64,000 nt of DNA from RYN-133 sp036497285 (GCA_036497285.1 DASXJR010000044.1:4837-68836); one strand, 5' to 3'. Positions 1 through 8,326 are shown, numbered from the stretch's first letter. Numbers and translations are program-made. Notes: generated from the letters alone by a model not told the origin.

Positions 1-2
1 CG

Positions 3-48
3 AGTTTTGGCGGCCAGCCCGGAAATACGACGGCAGGCCGCCAAAAGT
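3..48. repeat. Intergenic palindromic element, family A copy 1
   Basis: The word AGTTTTGGCGG (3-13) is matched by the inverted word CCGCCAAAAGT (38-48) across 24 nt that begin CCAGCC and contain AAATA. A second copy with the same arms, the same 24-nt spacing and the same CCAGCC/AAATA landmarks lies at 23175-23220. This copy ends 12 bp past the stop codon of the first TerD gene, so it could act as its 3' hairpin. The element may extend beyond the window edge. Confidence 0.7.
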
Positions 49-60
49 GCGTTCAGTGAG

Positions 61-1341
61 TCAAGGCGCGACGGCCCAGCGAGCAGCGGCGTCGACGAGT
101 TTCTTCGCGGTACGCGCGTCGTGGAACTCGCCGATCGCACGCATCTCCCAAGTGCTCGCGGCGGTGCGACGCAGCATGGCCATGACCACCGCTGAGCGCG
201 GCTCGGCGTTCGACAGCTCGTAGCGCACCAGTTCCTGGTTGGTGCTCGCGTCGACCAGTCGGCAGAACGCGCGCGCCACCTCGGTGAAGGGCTGCCCACC
301 GAAAGACGTGATCGTGAAGACGACGGACGCGACCTCCTGGGGCAGCCGGTCGAGGTCGACGTAAATCTGCTCGTCGTCACCCTCGCCCTCGCCGGTCAGG
401 TTGTCACCGGCATGACGGATCGCGCCGCGGTACTCGCCGAGGTTGCGGAACCAGACGATCGACAGGTTCTTCCCGCGGTTGTCGTAGGCCAGCGCCGAAG
501 CGTCAAGGTCGATCTTGCGGCGTCCGCGTGCAGGATCCCAGCCCAGCCCCATGAACACCGTCGTCAGCGCGGGTGCGCCGGACTTCACCAGGCTCACCCG
601 ACTGCCCTTGACGAGGCTGACCCGTCCCGAGTCGAGCGTCGGGACGCTCGGCGGTGGTGGACCGGGCGCGAAGCCCGCGCCAGGCGGCGGTGGCGGCGGC
701 GGTGGCGTCGGCCCGGTCGCGAAGCCGGCGTCGGGTGGCGGCGGTGGGGGCATCGACGCGGACGGTGGCGGCGGCGGCATCGGCGGCGGCGGCGGAGAGG
801 TCGGCGGTGGTGGCGGGGCCGTCGGCTCGTCCGCGATCGAGATGCCGAAGTCGGTGGCGAGGCCGGCCAGTCCGCTCGTCCACCCCTGGGCGACCGCACG
901 GAACTTCCAGCCGCCGCCGCGCCGATACAGCTCGCCGGTGACGAACGCGGTCTCATCAGACGCCGTCATCGCGAAGCGCGCCACCTCGGCACCGCCGGCG
1001 AGATCGACGAGGTCGAGCTGCAAACCGGGCACCTGCCCGAACGTGCCGCCGTCGGCCGACGCGGCGAGCACCACGCGGTCGACATCGGCCGGGACGTCGG
1101 CCAGCCGCACCTCGATCGTGTCGCTGGATCCACTCTTGCCCGCGTGCCGCACAGACCCGCTGGCATGTTGCGGCTGGTTGTAGAAGACGAAGTCGGCGTC
1201 GGAGCGCACACGTCCGTCCGCCTGCAACAGCAGCGCGGACGCGTCGACGTCCGGTACGCCCGGCCCGCCGCGCCAGGCCAGCCTCGCCCGCACCCCGGCC
1301 GACTCGACCGGGACATTCGCACCCTTGGTCAGCTCTGTCAT
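61..1341 (-). CDS. Double TerD-domain protein with polyproline linker (426 aa)
   Basis: Cytosolic TerD-family stress protein; the family binds calcium and is tied to tellurite resistance and envelope or chemical stress. Residues 1-170 form one TerD domain, with the family motif DVDASALLL near residue 31. Residues 172-236 are a linker with five or more runs of P5-P8. Residues 240-426 are a second TerD domain containing DLDASALAY. A short internal duplication, RVSLVKG then RVSLVKS, opens the second domain. The start chosen is the ATG whose ATGA overlaps the stop of the upstream TerD paralogue, which implies translational coupling; the longer reading frame upstream is antisense-like shadow. The tandem layout suggests the two proteins work together. 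The ligand is unknown. Confidence 0.88.
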   Translation of the reverse strand: MTELTKGANVPVESAGVRARLAWRGGPGVPDVDASALLLQADGRVRSDADFVFYNQPQHASGSVRHAGKSGSSDTIEVRLADVPADVDRVVLAASADGGTFGQVPGLQLDLVDLAGGAEVARFAMTASDETAFVTGELYRRGGGWKFRAVAQGWTSGLAGLATDFGISIADEPTAPPPPPTSPPPPPMPPPPPSASMPPPPPPDAGFATGPTPPPPPPPPGAGFAPGPPPPSVPTLDSGRVSLVKGSRVSLVKSGAPALTTVFMGLGWDPARGRRKIDLDASALAYDNRGKNLSIVWFRNLGEYRGAIRHAGDNLTGEGEGDDEQIYVDLDRLPQEVASVVFTITSFGGQPFTEVARAFCRLVDASTNQELVRYELSNAEPRSAVVMAMLRRTAASTWEMRAIGEFHDARTAKKLVDAAARWAVAP

Positions 1342-2783
1342 CGGATACCGACCTGTCGCGCAGCAGGGTCGACCAGTTTCTTCACCGTCCGGCAGTCGTG
1401 GTACTCGCCGATCGCACGCATCTGCCAGAGCTCGGGACCCGTGCGGCGCACGATCGCCATCAGCACGGCAGTGCTCGGCTGGGTATCGGTCAGGTCGTAG
1501 GTGACGATGGGACGGCCCTCGTCGTCGCGCAACAAGCACGAGGCGCCGCTGAGATCGGTGAATGTCTGGCCGTGGAACGAGTTGATCGTGAACACGAGCG
1601 CGTCGACCTCGTGCGGCAGCCGGGCAAGATCGACGAGGACGCGTTCCGCCGCGGAGTCGCCGTGTTCGCCGCGGGCGTCGCCGGTGTGCTGCAGCGCGCC
1701 GGCGAACTCGGAGTGGTGCTGATACCAGACGATCTCGAGCTTCTTGGCCGACGAATCGAAGGCGATCACGGACGCGTCGAGGTCGACCGAGAGCCGACCC
1801 GGCGCCGGCCGCCAGGACAGGTCGAGCATGACCCGGCGCAGCGGTCCGGCCGGCCCGACGAGGTCGACGCGCTCGTTGCGCTGCAGCTGCACCGGAGCGG
1901 ACGGCGCAGGTGTGGGCATCGACGGCGGCATCGGTCCACCGGGTGCCACGGCGGGCATCGGCGGTGGCGGCGGCAGAGTTGCCACGGCGGCCGGCGGCGG
2001 AGCGCTCCATTCCGGAGGCGGCGGAGCGGCCCAGCCTGCCGGGGGTGGCGGCGGCGGTGGCTCGGCGGTCGGCGGTGGCACGGGTGCATCCGGCTCGTCG
2101 AGGTCGAGCGAAGCGGAAGCGGGCTCGACGATCGGGACGGGTGCTGGTTCCGCTGCCGGGACGGGTGCCGGCGGTGCACCGAACGAGGGCGGGGGCAGCG
2201 TGGGAGCCGTCGGCACCGCGACGGCGGGCTCCGGCTCGTCCACATCGAGGTCGGCACCCCCGTCGCCCACGTCGATGCCGTACTCGGTGGCGAGGCCGGC
2301 CAGGCCGCTCTGGAAGCCCTGCCCGATCGCCCGGAATTTCCAGCCGCCGTCGCGCCGGTAGAGCTCGCCGGTGATGAACGCAGTCTCGGTCGAGGCCGTC
2401 ATCGGGAACTGGGCGATCTCGGCGCCGCTCGACAGATCGGACAGCACCAGCCGAAGATCGGGCACGTCGCCGAAGCTCCCACCGTCTGCAGACGCCGCGA
2501 GTGCGATCCGATCGATTGACCCCGGCAGGCCCGCCAGATCGACATCGATCACGTCGTAGCTCGCCGGACCGGCCAACTTGCCCGCGTGCTTGACGCGTCC
2601 GGACTCGTGCTCGGGCTGGTTGTAGAACACGAAGTCGGAGTCGGAGCCGACCTTGCCGTCGGTGTGGAGCAAAAGTGCGGATGCGTCGACATCGGGCACG
2701 CCTTCACCGCCGGACCAGAACAGGCAGGCCCGCACCGCGGCGACGGTTAACGCGACGTTTCCACCTTTGGTCATCTGCGTCAT
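1338..2783 (-). CDS. Double TerD-domain protein with Pro/Ala-rich linker (481 aa)
   Basis: Paralogue of the downstream gene and first cistron of the pair. Residues 1-170 are a TerD domain (TKGGNVAL start, DVDASALLL). Residues 175-300 are a low-complexity acidic, then Pro/Ala-rich linker. The remainder is a second TerD domain ending with the shared motif RAIGEYHDCRTVKKLVDPAAR. The N-terminal domains of the two paralogues are clearly similar along their length, as are the C-terminal domains, so an already fused double-TerD gene probably duplicated. The ATG at 2783 was chosen because it gives the family-standard N-terminus; a second ATG three codons in (MTKGG) is also possible. It is divergent from the aldolase operon, with 52 bp between start codons. 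Confidence 0.88.
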   Translation of the reverse strand: MTQMTKGGNVALTVAAVRACLFWSGGEGVPDVDASALLLHTDGKVGSDSDFVFYNQPEHESGRVKHAGKLAGPASYDVIDVDLAGLPGSIDRIALAASADGGSFGDVPDLRLVLSDLSSGAEIAQFPMTASTETAFITGELYRRDGGWKFRAIGQGFQSGLAGLATEYGIDVGDGGADLDVDEPEPAVAVPTAPTLPPPSFGAPPAPVPAAEPAPVPIVEPASASLDLDEPDAPVPPPTAEPPPPPPPAGWAAPPPPEWSAPPPAAVATLPPPPPMPAVAPGGPMPPSMPTPAPSAPVQLQRNERVDLVGPAGPLRRVMLDLSWRPAPGRLSVDLDASVIAFDSSAKKLEIVWYQHHSEFAGALQHTGDARGEHGDSAAERVLVDLARLPHEVDALVFTINSFHGQTFTDLSGASCLLRDDEGRPIVTYDLTDTQPSTAVLMAIVRRTGPELWQMRAIGEYHDCRTVKKLVDPAARQVGIR

Positions 2784-2823
2784 GAGTGGATGGTGCCAGA
2801 GACGGATAACCATTCGGCGTGTA

Positions 2824-2829
2824 AACATT
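2824..2829 (+). promoter_or_regulatory. Candidate -10 of the aldolase-PRTase-HAD operon
   Basis: AACATT lies 6 nt before the ATG at 2836, the spacing seen at clear leaderless promoters elsewhere in this window. The first base departs from TANNNT, so support is weak. The 52-bp gap must hold promoters for both directions. Confidence 0.3.
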
Positions 2830-2835
2830 GCGGCG

Positions 2836-3993
2836 ATGCGACACTTCGACTTCCTTGACGACGCGGACCGGGCGCGGCTGTTCCTGTGCGCACCGGAGTC
2901 TTTCGACGCGCGCAGCGAGCCGGAGTTCCTTGCCACCGCACTCGGGGCCACGCTGTACTGCCCGGCGACCCGCCCCAAGCTCTCCGACGACATCGGGCGG
3001 CGCCGGATTCAGGGCGTCACCAGCATGGTCGTCTGCCTCGAGGACTCGATCCCTGATCACGCCCTGCTGGAGGGCGAGCGCAACGCCGTCATGCAGTTGC
3101 GGCACTACGCGAGCACCCGGGCGGACGGTCCGCTGCTGTTCGTGCGGGTGCGCACCCCCGACCAGATCCCGATGATCGTGGACCGGCTCGCCAACGACGT
3201 CGACGTGCTCACCGGGTTCGTGGTGCCGAAGTTCGGCATCGGTAACGCCGCCGCGTACCTCGACGAGGTGGTCATCGCGTCGGCGCGGGCCCGGCGTCCG
3301 CTGTATGCGATGCCGGTGCTCGAGGCACCCGAGATCGGTTCCGCTGCCACAAGAATTGCGACTCTGACCGCGATCAGCGAGATCCTCGCGCGGTATCGCG
3401 ACCACGTCCTCGCTGTCCGGCTCGGCGCGACGGATCTGTCCGGCCTGTACGCGCTGCGGCGCTTGCCTGAGCACACGGCCTATGACGTCGCACTGCTGGC
3501 CGCGGTGATCGGCGACGCCGTCAACGTTTTGGGCCGCGCCGATGAGGGGCACGTGATCACCGGGCCGGTGTGGGAGTACTACTCCGGCAGCGAGCGCATC
3601 TTCAAGCCGCTGCTGCGAGAGTCGCCGTTCGTCAGTCACGACGAGCGCACGCTGCGGGCCGAGCTGCTTGCGAAGGAGATGGACGGCTTGATCCGCGAAG
3701 TCAGCCTCGACCGCGCGAACGGGCTTACCGGCAAGACCGTGATCCATCCCAGCCACGTGGCCGTGGTCAATGCACTCGCCGTCGTCACCCACGAGGAGTA
3801 CCAGGACGCCGTCGACGTCCTCGGCACCGAGCGCGGCGGCGGGGTCACCTCGTCCACCTATCGGAACAAGATGAACGAGAGCAAGCCGCACGCCGCCTGG
3901 GCGCGGCGCACCGTGCTGCGCTCTCGCGCGTTCGGGGTCGCCCACGCCGGGACGACGTTCGTCGACCTGCTCGCCGCGAGCCTGCACCAGTGA
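2836..3993 (+). CDS. HpcH/HpaI aldolase / citrate-lyase-beta-like protein of the Ter locus
   Basis: Predicted TIM-barrel C-C lyase of 385 aa, cytosolic. Landmarks are VCLEDSI (about residues 66-72), LLFVRVRTPDQ, the VPKFG strand, and MPVLEAPEIG, which fit the HpcH/HpaI and CitE-like fold in which Glu/Asp ligands hold a divalent metal. The long C-terminal part (TGKTVIHPSHVAVVN) is typical of the variant found beside TerD and phosphoribosyltransferase genes. The start is the ATG giving MRHFDFLDD; upstream in-frame sequence overlaps the divergent TerD promoter. The stop overlaps the next GTG (GTGA). In other Ter loci this enzyme is proposed to join a pathway making a nucleoside-like or phosphoribosyl-derived metabolite; the substrate is unknown. 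Confidence 0.85.
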   Translation: MRHFDFLDDADRARLFLCAPESFDARSEPEFLATALGATLYCPATRPKLSDDIGRRRIQGVTSMVVCLEDSIPDHALLEGERNAVMQLRHYASTRADGPLLFVRVRTPDQIPMIVDRLANDVDVLTGFVVPKFGIGNAAAYLDEVVIASARARRPLYAMPVLEAPEIGSAATRIATLTAISEILARYRDHVLAVRLGATDLSGLYALRRLPEHTAYDVALLAAVIGDAVNVLGRADEGHVITGPVWEYYSGSERIFKPLLRESPFVSHDERTLRAELLAKEMDGLIREVSLDRANGLTGKTVIHPSHVAVVNALAVVTHEEYQDAVDVLGTERGGGVTSSTYRNKMNESKPHAAWARRTVLRSRAFGVAHAGTTFVDLLAASLHQ

Positions 3994-6275
3994 GCGGAGC
4001 TCGCGCAGCGAACAGTGGTGCGATCAGCTGGGTTGAGGAGCACTTCGGGGTCTCACTGGACGGTGGCGTCGGCGAGCTCGTGCAGCTCGCGCTGCGCAGG
4101 AACCCGAAACGTGCCCACCTGCTCGTCTCGACCGTGCTCGGCAAGCACATCCCGACCGATCCGCGGGTGGTGCACGAGTCGGGACTTCGGCTGGGACGTG
4201 CGGTCGGCGCGGTTCTCGACGAGCCGCCGGCGCTGGTGCTGGGCTACGCCGAGACCGCCACCGGTCTCGGGCACTGCGTCGCCGAGGCGCTCGGCGCGAC
4301 CTACCTGCACTCGACGCGGCGCGAGGTCGCAACGGTGACCCCGGTCGGCGGATTCGAGGAACAGCACAGTCATGCGACCGGGCACCTGTTGCTGCCCGAG
4401 GACCCCGCCCTGCTCGCCCGTCCCGGGCCGGTGATCCTCGTCGACGACGAGTTGTCGACGGGCTCGACCGCACTGAACACGATCGCCGAGTTGCAGCGAC
4501 TGCACCCCCGGGAACGGTTCGTGATCGCCGCGCTCGTCGATCTACGTTCACCGGCTGACCGAGACCGGATGGCCGCTCGTGCCGCGGAGCTCGGCACATC
4601 CGTGCAGGTCGTCGCGCTGGCGGCGGGCGGGGTCAGCTGGCCCGCAGAGTTCCCGCGCCGCGCGGTCGAATTCGTCGCGTCCGGCCGTCCACGTCCCAAT
4701 CGCTCCCGACAGGCAGGGAACCTGTTCATCGTCCCGTCGGTGTGGCCGCAAGCGGTGCGCGAGAGCGGACGGCACGGGTTCACCGCCGCAGACCAGGCCG
4801 CGGCGGCCGACGCGGCAGCAGCGCAGGCGGCGTCTGTCGATGTGACCGGACCTCGTGTGCTCGTGCTCGGCACCGAAGAGCTGATGTACGCGCCGCTGCT
4901 GATCGCACAGGCCCTCGCCGAGCGCCGCCCCGGCGTCGATGTGCGCTTCTCGTCGACGACGCGCTCGCCCGTCCTCGCCATGGACGAGCCGGGCTACCCG
5001 ATCCGCACGGCAGTGCATTTCGACACGATTGACGGTGACCGATTTGCCTACAATCTCGAGGAATTCGACGACATCGTGGTCGTTCTCGACACCGAATGCC
5101 CGGCCCTCGTCGACGCCTTGCGCACTGTGACGAGTCGAGTGCACGTCGTCCGGCTGCCGACCTACCGCCCGTTGCCGCCGCCATTGCGCGGCCCGTGGTT
5201 CGGCAGCTACCCGCCGGACGAAGTGAGCTGGCTGCTCACCGACCTGTCCGACGTCGCGCTCGAGGCGCCGACCGAGGAACGCGAGGAAGCGGTTCAGCTC
5301 GGCGGCGCTCACTACGCGGAATCGCTGCCGATCGAGTACCAGCCCACTCCCGAGTACCAGGCGCTGTTCACAGCGGCTCTGGACGAATCGGCACACCGTC
5401 TCGCGTTTGCCGTCGGCGTCGTCACCGAGCTCGTACTCGACCTGCGCGGGCGCGACGCAATGCTCGTGTCGTTGGCCCGGGCCGGGACGCCGGTCGGCAT
5501 CCTCATGCGGCGCTGGGCGCAGTTCGCCCACGGTGTCGACCTGCCGCACTACACGGTGTCCATCGTGCGCGGCCGAGGCATCGACCCGATCGCGTTGCAA
5601 TACCTCGCGACACACCACGACCCGTCCCACGTGATGTTCGTCGACGGCTGGACGGGCAAAGGCGCCATCGCCCGCGAGCTCGCCGAGGCGCTCGAAGGCA
5701 CACCGTTCGATCCGGAGCTTGCCGTGCTCGCCGACACCGGCTCCTGCGTGCGCGTGTTCGGCACCCGTGACGACTACCTGATTCCGTCGGCGTGCCTGAA
5801 TTCGACGGTGTCCGGACTGGTGTCGCGCACGGTCCAGAACGACCAGGTACTCGCCCCCGGTCAGTTCCACGGGGCCAAGTTCTATCGCGACCTCGCACCG
5901 GTGGACGTCTCCGGCGAGTTCCTCGACACCGTCAGCGCACATTTCGCCGGCGCGGCGGCGAACGTCGAGCGGGGCTGGCGGGCGCTGCGCGACAGCGACC
6001 GCACCCCGACCTGGTCGGGGTGGGCCGAGGTCGAGCGGATCAGCGCTGCCTACGACGTCAACAGCGTGAACCTTGTCAAGCCGGGGGTGGGCGAGACGAC
6101 CCGGGTGCTGCTGCGCCGCGTGCCGTGGAAGGTGCTGGTGCGCCCGGACGCGGTCGACGAGCTCAAGCACGTGCTGGTCCTCGCGGAGCAGCGCGGCGTT
6201 CCGGTCGAAGAGGTGCCCGAGCTCGCGTACAGCTGTGTGGGACTCATCCATCCGCTGCACCGGCTGGCGCCATGA
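3990..6275 (+). CDS. Fused double phosphoribosyltransferase: PRTase-TRSP-StiP-PELOTA (761 aa)
   Basis: Multi-domain Ter-locus enzyme. The first PRTase covers about residues 10-250, with the PRPP loop VILVDDELSTGST near 148-160. A TRSP-type domain follows, carrying the naming signature TTRSP near residue 323. A second PRTase of the StiP type (PRTase_1) has LARAGTPVG and the loop VMFVDGWTGKGAI near 547-559. A C-terminal PELOTA-like RNA-binding domain (about 670-761) ends in CVGLIHPLH. Databases sometimes label StiP a cysteine protease, but the visible PRPP loop argues for PRTase ancestry. Start is GTG in a GTGA overlap with the aldolase; the end overlaps the HAD gene by ATGA. As I recall from work on Ter loci, the two PRTase halves are often separate genes. 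No ATP-grasp partner gene lies next to it. Confidence 0.85.
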   Translation: MSGARAANSGAISWVEEHFGVSLDGGVGELVQLALRRNPKRAHLLVSTVLGKHIPTDPRVVHESGLRLGRAVGAVLDEPPALVLGYAETATGLGHCVAEALGATYLHSTRREVATVTPVGGFEEQHSHATGHLLLPEDPALLARPGPVILVDDELSTGSTALNTIAELQRLHPRERFVIAALVDLRSPADRDRMAARAAELGTSVQVVALAAGGVSWPAEFPRRAVEFVASGRPRPNRSRQAGNLFIVPSVWPQAVRESGRHGFTAADQAAAADAAAAQAASVDVTGPRVLVLGTEELMYAPLLIAQALAERRPGVDVRFSSTTRSPVLAMDEPGYPIRTAVHFDTIDGDRFAYNLEEFDDIVVVLDTECPALVDALRTVTSRVHVVRLPTYRPLPPPLRGPWFGSYPPDEVSWLLTDLSDVALEAPTEEREEAVQLGGAHYAESLPIEYQPTPEYQALFTAALDESAHRLAFAVGVVTELVLDLRGRDAMLVSLARAGTPVGILMRRWAQFAHGVDLPHYTVSIVRGRGIDPIALQYLATHHDPSHVMFVDGWTGKGAIARELAEALEGTPFDPELAVLADTGSCVRVFGTRDDYLIPSACLNSTVSGLVSRTVQNDQVLAPGQFHGAKFYRDLAPVDVSGEFLDTVSAHFAGAAANVERGWRALRDSDRTPTWSGWAEVERISAAYDVNSVNLVKPGVGETTRVLLRRVPWKVLVRPDAVDELKHVLVLAEQRGVPVEEVPELAYSCVGLIHPLHRLAP

Positions 6276-7078
6276 CCGTGCTCGCCGCGACAGACCTCGA
6301 CCGCACACTCATCTACTCGCGCAAGGCACGCGCGCTGGGTGCGGACGATGCGGCGACCGTATGCGTCGAGGTGCACGACGGTGAGCAGGTTTCCTTCATG
6401 ACAGCAGCGGCGGCGGAGGCGCTGGTCGATCTCGCCGCACGGGCGGCCGTGGTGCCGGTGACCACCCGCATCGTCGAGCAGTACCGGCGTGTGCGCCTGC
6501 CCGGTCCGCCGCCGAAGTACGCGGTCGTCGCCAACGGCGGGGTGCTGCTCGTCGACGACGCGCCGGACCGGGGCTGGGCACGGCACATCGAGTGCTCACT
6601 GGCCGCGTCGGTCCCGCTCGACGAGGTGTGGGCGCACGTCGGCAACGTCTGCCACACCGACTTCACCGTGAAGCTGCGCAATGCGAGCGACCTGTTCTGT
6701 TACGCGGTCGTGCGTCCGTCCCGGCTGCCCGGGGGATTCGTGGGCGACTTGTCGGCGTGGGCGGCCGAACGCGGTTGGCGCACGTCCCTGCAGGGCCGCA
6801 AGCTCTACTGGGTACCGGACCAGCTGACCAAGAGCGCGGCGGTGGCCGAGGTGGCGGCTCGACTGGCCGCGCAGCACGTGCTGGCTGCGGGTGACTCGCT
6901 GCTCGACGTCGATCTGTTGCTGGCGGCAGACCGCGCGATCCGTCCTGCGCACGGCGAGTTGCACGACCAGGGCTGGTCGGCGCCGCACGTCACGGTCACT
7001 ACGGCGAGCGGGATCGCGGCGGGCGCCGAGATCATGAACTGGTTCAGCGTTGCTGCAGGATCGCCTGTGCGTGCCTGA
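6272..7078 (+). CDS. HAD-superfamily (Cof-like) phosphatase of the Ter locus
   Basis: A 268-aa predicted phosphatase of the HAD type, cytosolic. Motif I is DLDRT (residues 8-12), with Asp8 as the expected nucleophile and Asp10 as the acid/base. The cap segment between holds NGG (ANGGVLLV). Motif IV is GDSLLDVDLL near residue 208. The conserved Lys is probably in LTKSAAVAEVAARL. It is the last member of the overlapping aldolase-PRTase-HAD string (ATGA with the previous stop), so it probably dephosphorylates the product of that pathway. The start is fixed by that overlap. The substrate cannot be inferred from sequence. Confidence 0.85.
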   Translation: MTVLAATDLDRTLIYSRKARALGADDAATVCVEVHDGEQVSFMTAAAAEALVDLAARAAVVPVTTRIVEQYRRVRLPGPPPKYAVVANGGVLLVDDAPDRGWARHIECSLAASVPLDEVWAHVGNVCHTDFTVKLRNASDLFCYAVVRPSRLPGGFVGDLSAWAAERGWRTSLQGRKLYWVPDQLTKSAAVAEVAARLAAQHVLAAGDSLLDVDLLLAADRAIRPAHGELHDQGWSAPHVTVTTASGIAAGAEIMNWFSVAAGSPVRA

Positions 7079-7118
7079 GGTACGGGATAGCGAGACACTC
7101 AGCGTTCGTTCAACGGGC

Positions 7119-8213
7119 ATGATCCTGCGAATCTTCGGAGTGTCCGTCGCCGTCGCGTTGGTCGGACTCGTCGCCGGTGTCTTGTACGGCGGGCCGACCG
7201 GGTTGCTGCTCACGGCCGTCCTCATCGTGCTCGAGGTGTCGATCTCGTTCGACAACGCGGTGGTCAACGCGACGATCCTGCAGCGGATGAGCCGGTTCTG
7301 GCAGCAGATCTTCCTCACCGTAGGTGTCGTGATCGCGGTGTTCGGGATGCGGCTGGTGTTCCCGCTCGCGATCGTCGGGCTGACCGCGTCGCTGGGACCG
7401 ATCGAGGCAGTTCGACTCGCGCTCGAGAAGGGCGATCCCGATACGCCCGGAACCTACGGATACCTGCTGCACGAGGCGCACCCGGCGATCGCTGCCTTCG
7501 GCGGGATCTTCCTGCTCATGCTGTTCCTCGACTTCATCTTCGCCGAGCGGGACGTGCATTGGATCGCGCCGGTCGAGCGCGTGCTGGCTCGCGCCGGCCG
7601 GCTGGGCAACCTGTCCGTGCTCGTCGCGATAGTGACGCTCGCCATCGGCGGCTATGTGCTGGCGCCGGCGGACAAGGTCTCGACGGTACTGATCAGCGGC
7701 CTGCTCGGTCTCGGCGTGTACCTCGCGGTCAACGGGCTGGGGGAGTACTTCGATTCGCGCCTGGACCGGGAGACGGACGGCGGCCCGTCCGGTCTCGTGC
7801 AGGCGACCGGCAAGGCCGCGTTCTTCCTGTTCCTCTACCTGGAGGTGATCGACGCGTCGTTCAGCTTCGACGGTGTCGTGGGTGCGTTCGCGATCACGTC
7901 CGACCCGGTGATCATCGCGCTGGGTCTCGGCGTCGGGGCGTTCTTCATCCGCTCGATCACGATCTACCTCGTACGGACGGGATCGCTCGCGCGCTACCCG
8001 TACCTCGAGCACGGGGCGATGTGGGCGATCGGCGCTTTGGCCGCCGTGCTGATCGTGTCGATCGCGCACGAGGTACCCGAGTGGGTGACCGGCGCGCTGG
8101 GCGTCGGCTTCATCGTCGCCGCGCTGATCACCTCTGTCCGCCACAACCGCCTGGCCGCAGCGTCACCCACCCCTGAATCGCGAGTGGTCACGTATGGCGC
8201 GAGCGGTCACTAA
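7119..8213 (+). CDS. TerC-like integral membrane protein (DUF475 type)
   Basis: A 364-aa polytopic membrane protein with about nine hydrophobic segments. It carries the two TerC-type acidic intramembrane motifs: LEVSISFDNAVVN early (about residues 40-52) and YLEVIDASFSFDGVVGAF in the second half. This is the inverted-repeat plan of TerC/DUF475 proteins, implicated in tellurite resistance and, for some relatives, metal-ion efflux. The start is the ATG directly before ILRIFGVSV, 40 bp after the HAD stop, so co-transcription with the aldolase operon is likely. The last 11 residues (from about VVTYGASGH) are encoded by a repeat-like sequence (8181-8227), so the natural C-terminus may have been altered. 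Confidence 0.88.
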   Translation: MILRIFGVSVAVALVGLVAGVLYGGPTGLLLTAVLIVLEVSISFDNAVVNATILQRMSRFWQQIFLTVGVVIAVFGMRLVFPLAIVGLTASLGPIEAVRLALEKGDPDTPGTYGYLLHEAHPAIAAFGGIFLLMLFLDFIFAERDVHWIAPVERVLARAGRLGNLSVLVAIVTLAIGGYVLAPADKVSTVLISGLLGLGVYLAVNGLGEYFDSRLDRETDGGPSGLVQATGKAAFFLFLYLEVIDASFSFDGVVGAFAITSDPVIIALGLGVGAFFIRSITIYLVRTGSLARYPYLEHGAMWAIGALAAVLIVSIAHEVPEWVTGALGVGFIVAALITSVRHNRLAAASPTPESRVVTYGASGH

Positions 8214-8227
8214 GGTGGCGCCACTCG
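8181..8227. repeat. Degenerate half-element overlapping the TerC stop
   Basis: CGAGTGGTCAC (8181-8191) recurs as CGAGCGGTCAC (8200-8210), a 19-nt period, and is followed by the inverted word GCGCCACTCG (8218-8227). The words share the AGTGG core and period of the complete four-word elements. It spans the end of the TerC-like gene and may be a decayed copy. Confidence 0.4.
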
Positions 8228-8259
8228 GGAAGCTGGGACTCGATACGGCGGCGCGCGCG

Positions 8260-8326
8260 ACAGTGGTCAGTTTCGGCCACAGTGGTCAATTGCAACTGAC
8301 CACTGTGCGCTCGAACTGACCACTGT
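8260..8326. repeat. Four-word palindromic element, family B copy 1 (67 bp)
   Basis: Words ACAGTGGTCAGTT (8260-8272) and ACAGTGGTCAATT (8279-8291) are followed by GC and two inverted words AACTGACCACTGT (8294-8306 and 8314-8326). Forward words are 19 nt apart and inverted words 20 nt. Its right 37 bp are exactly reverse-complementary to the left 37 bp of the element at 42617-42684. It lies between the convergent TerC-like and coxG genes, so a bidirectional terminator role is possible, although there is no T-tract. Confidence 0.85.

Noticed and set aside
640..830. GGCGGTGG-rich tandem repeats suggesting a minisatellite or CRISPR-like array
   Set aside because: They are the codons of the polyproline linker in the first TerD gene; there are no regular repeat-spacer units.
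5290..6030. StiP domain read as a cysteine protease
   Set aside because: A PRPP-type loop (VMFVDGWTGKGAI) and the Ter context point to a phosphoribosyltransferase; the protease label in databases lacks support here.
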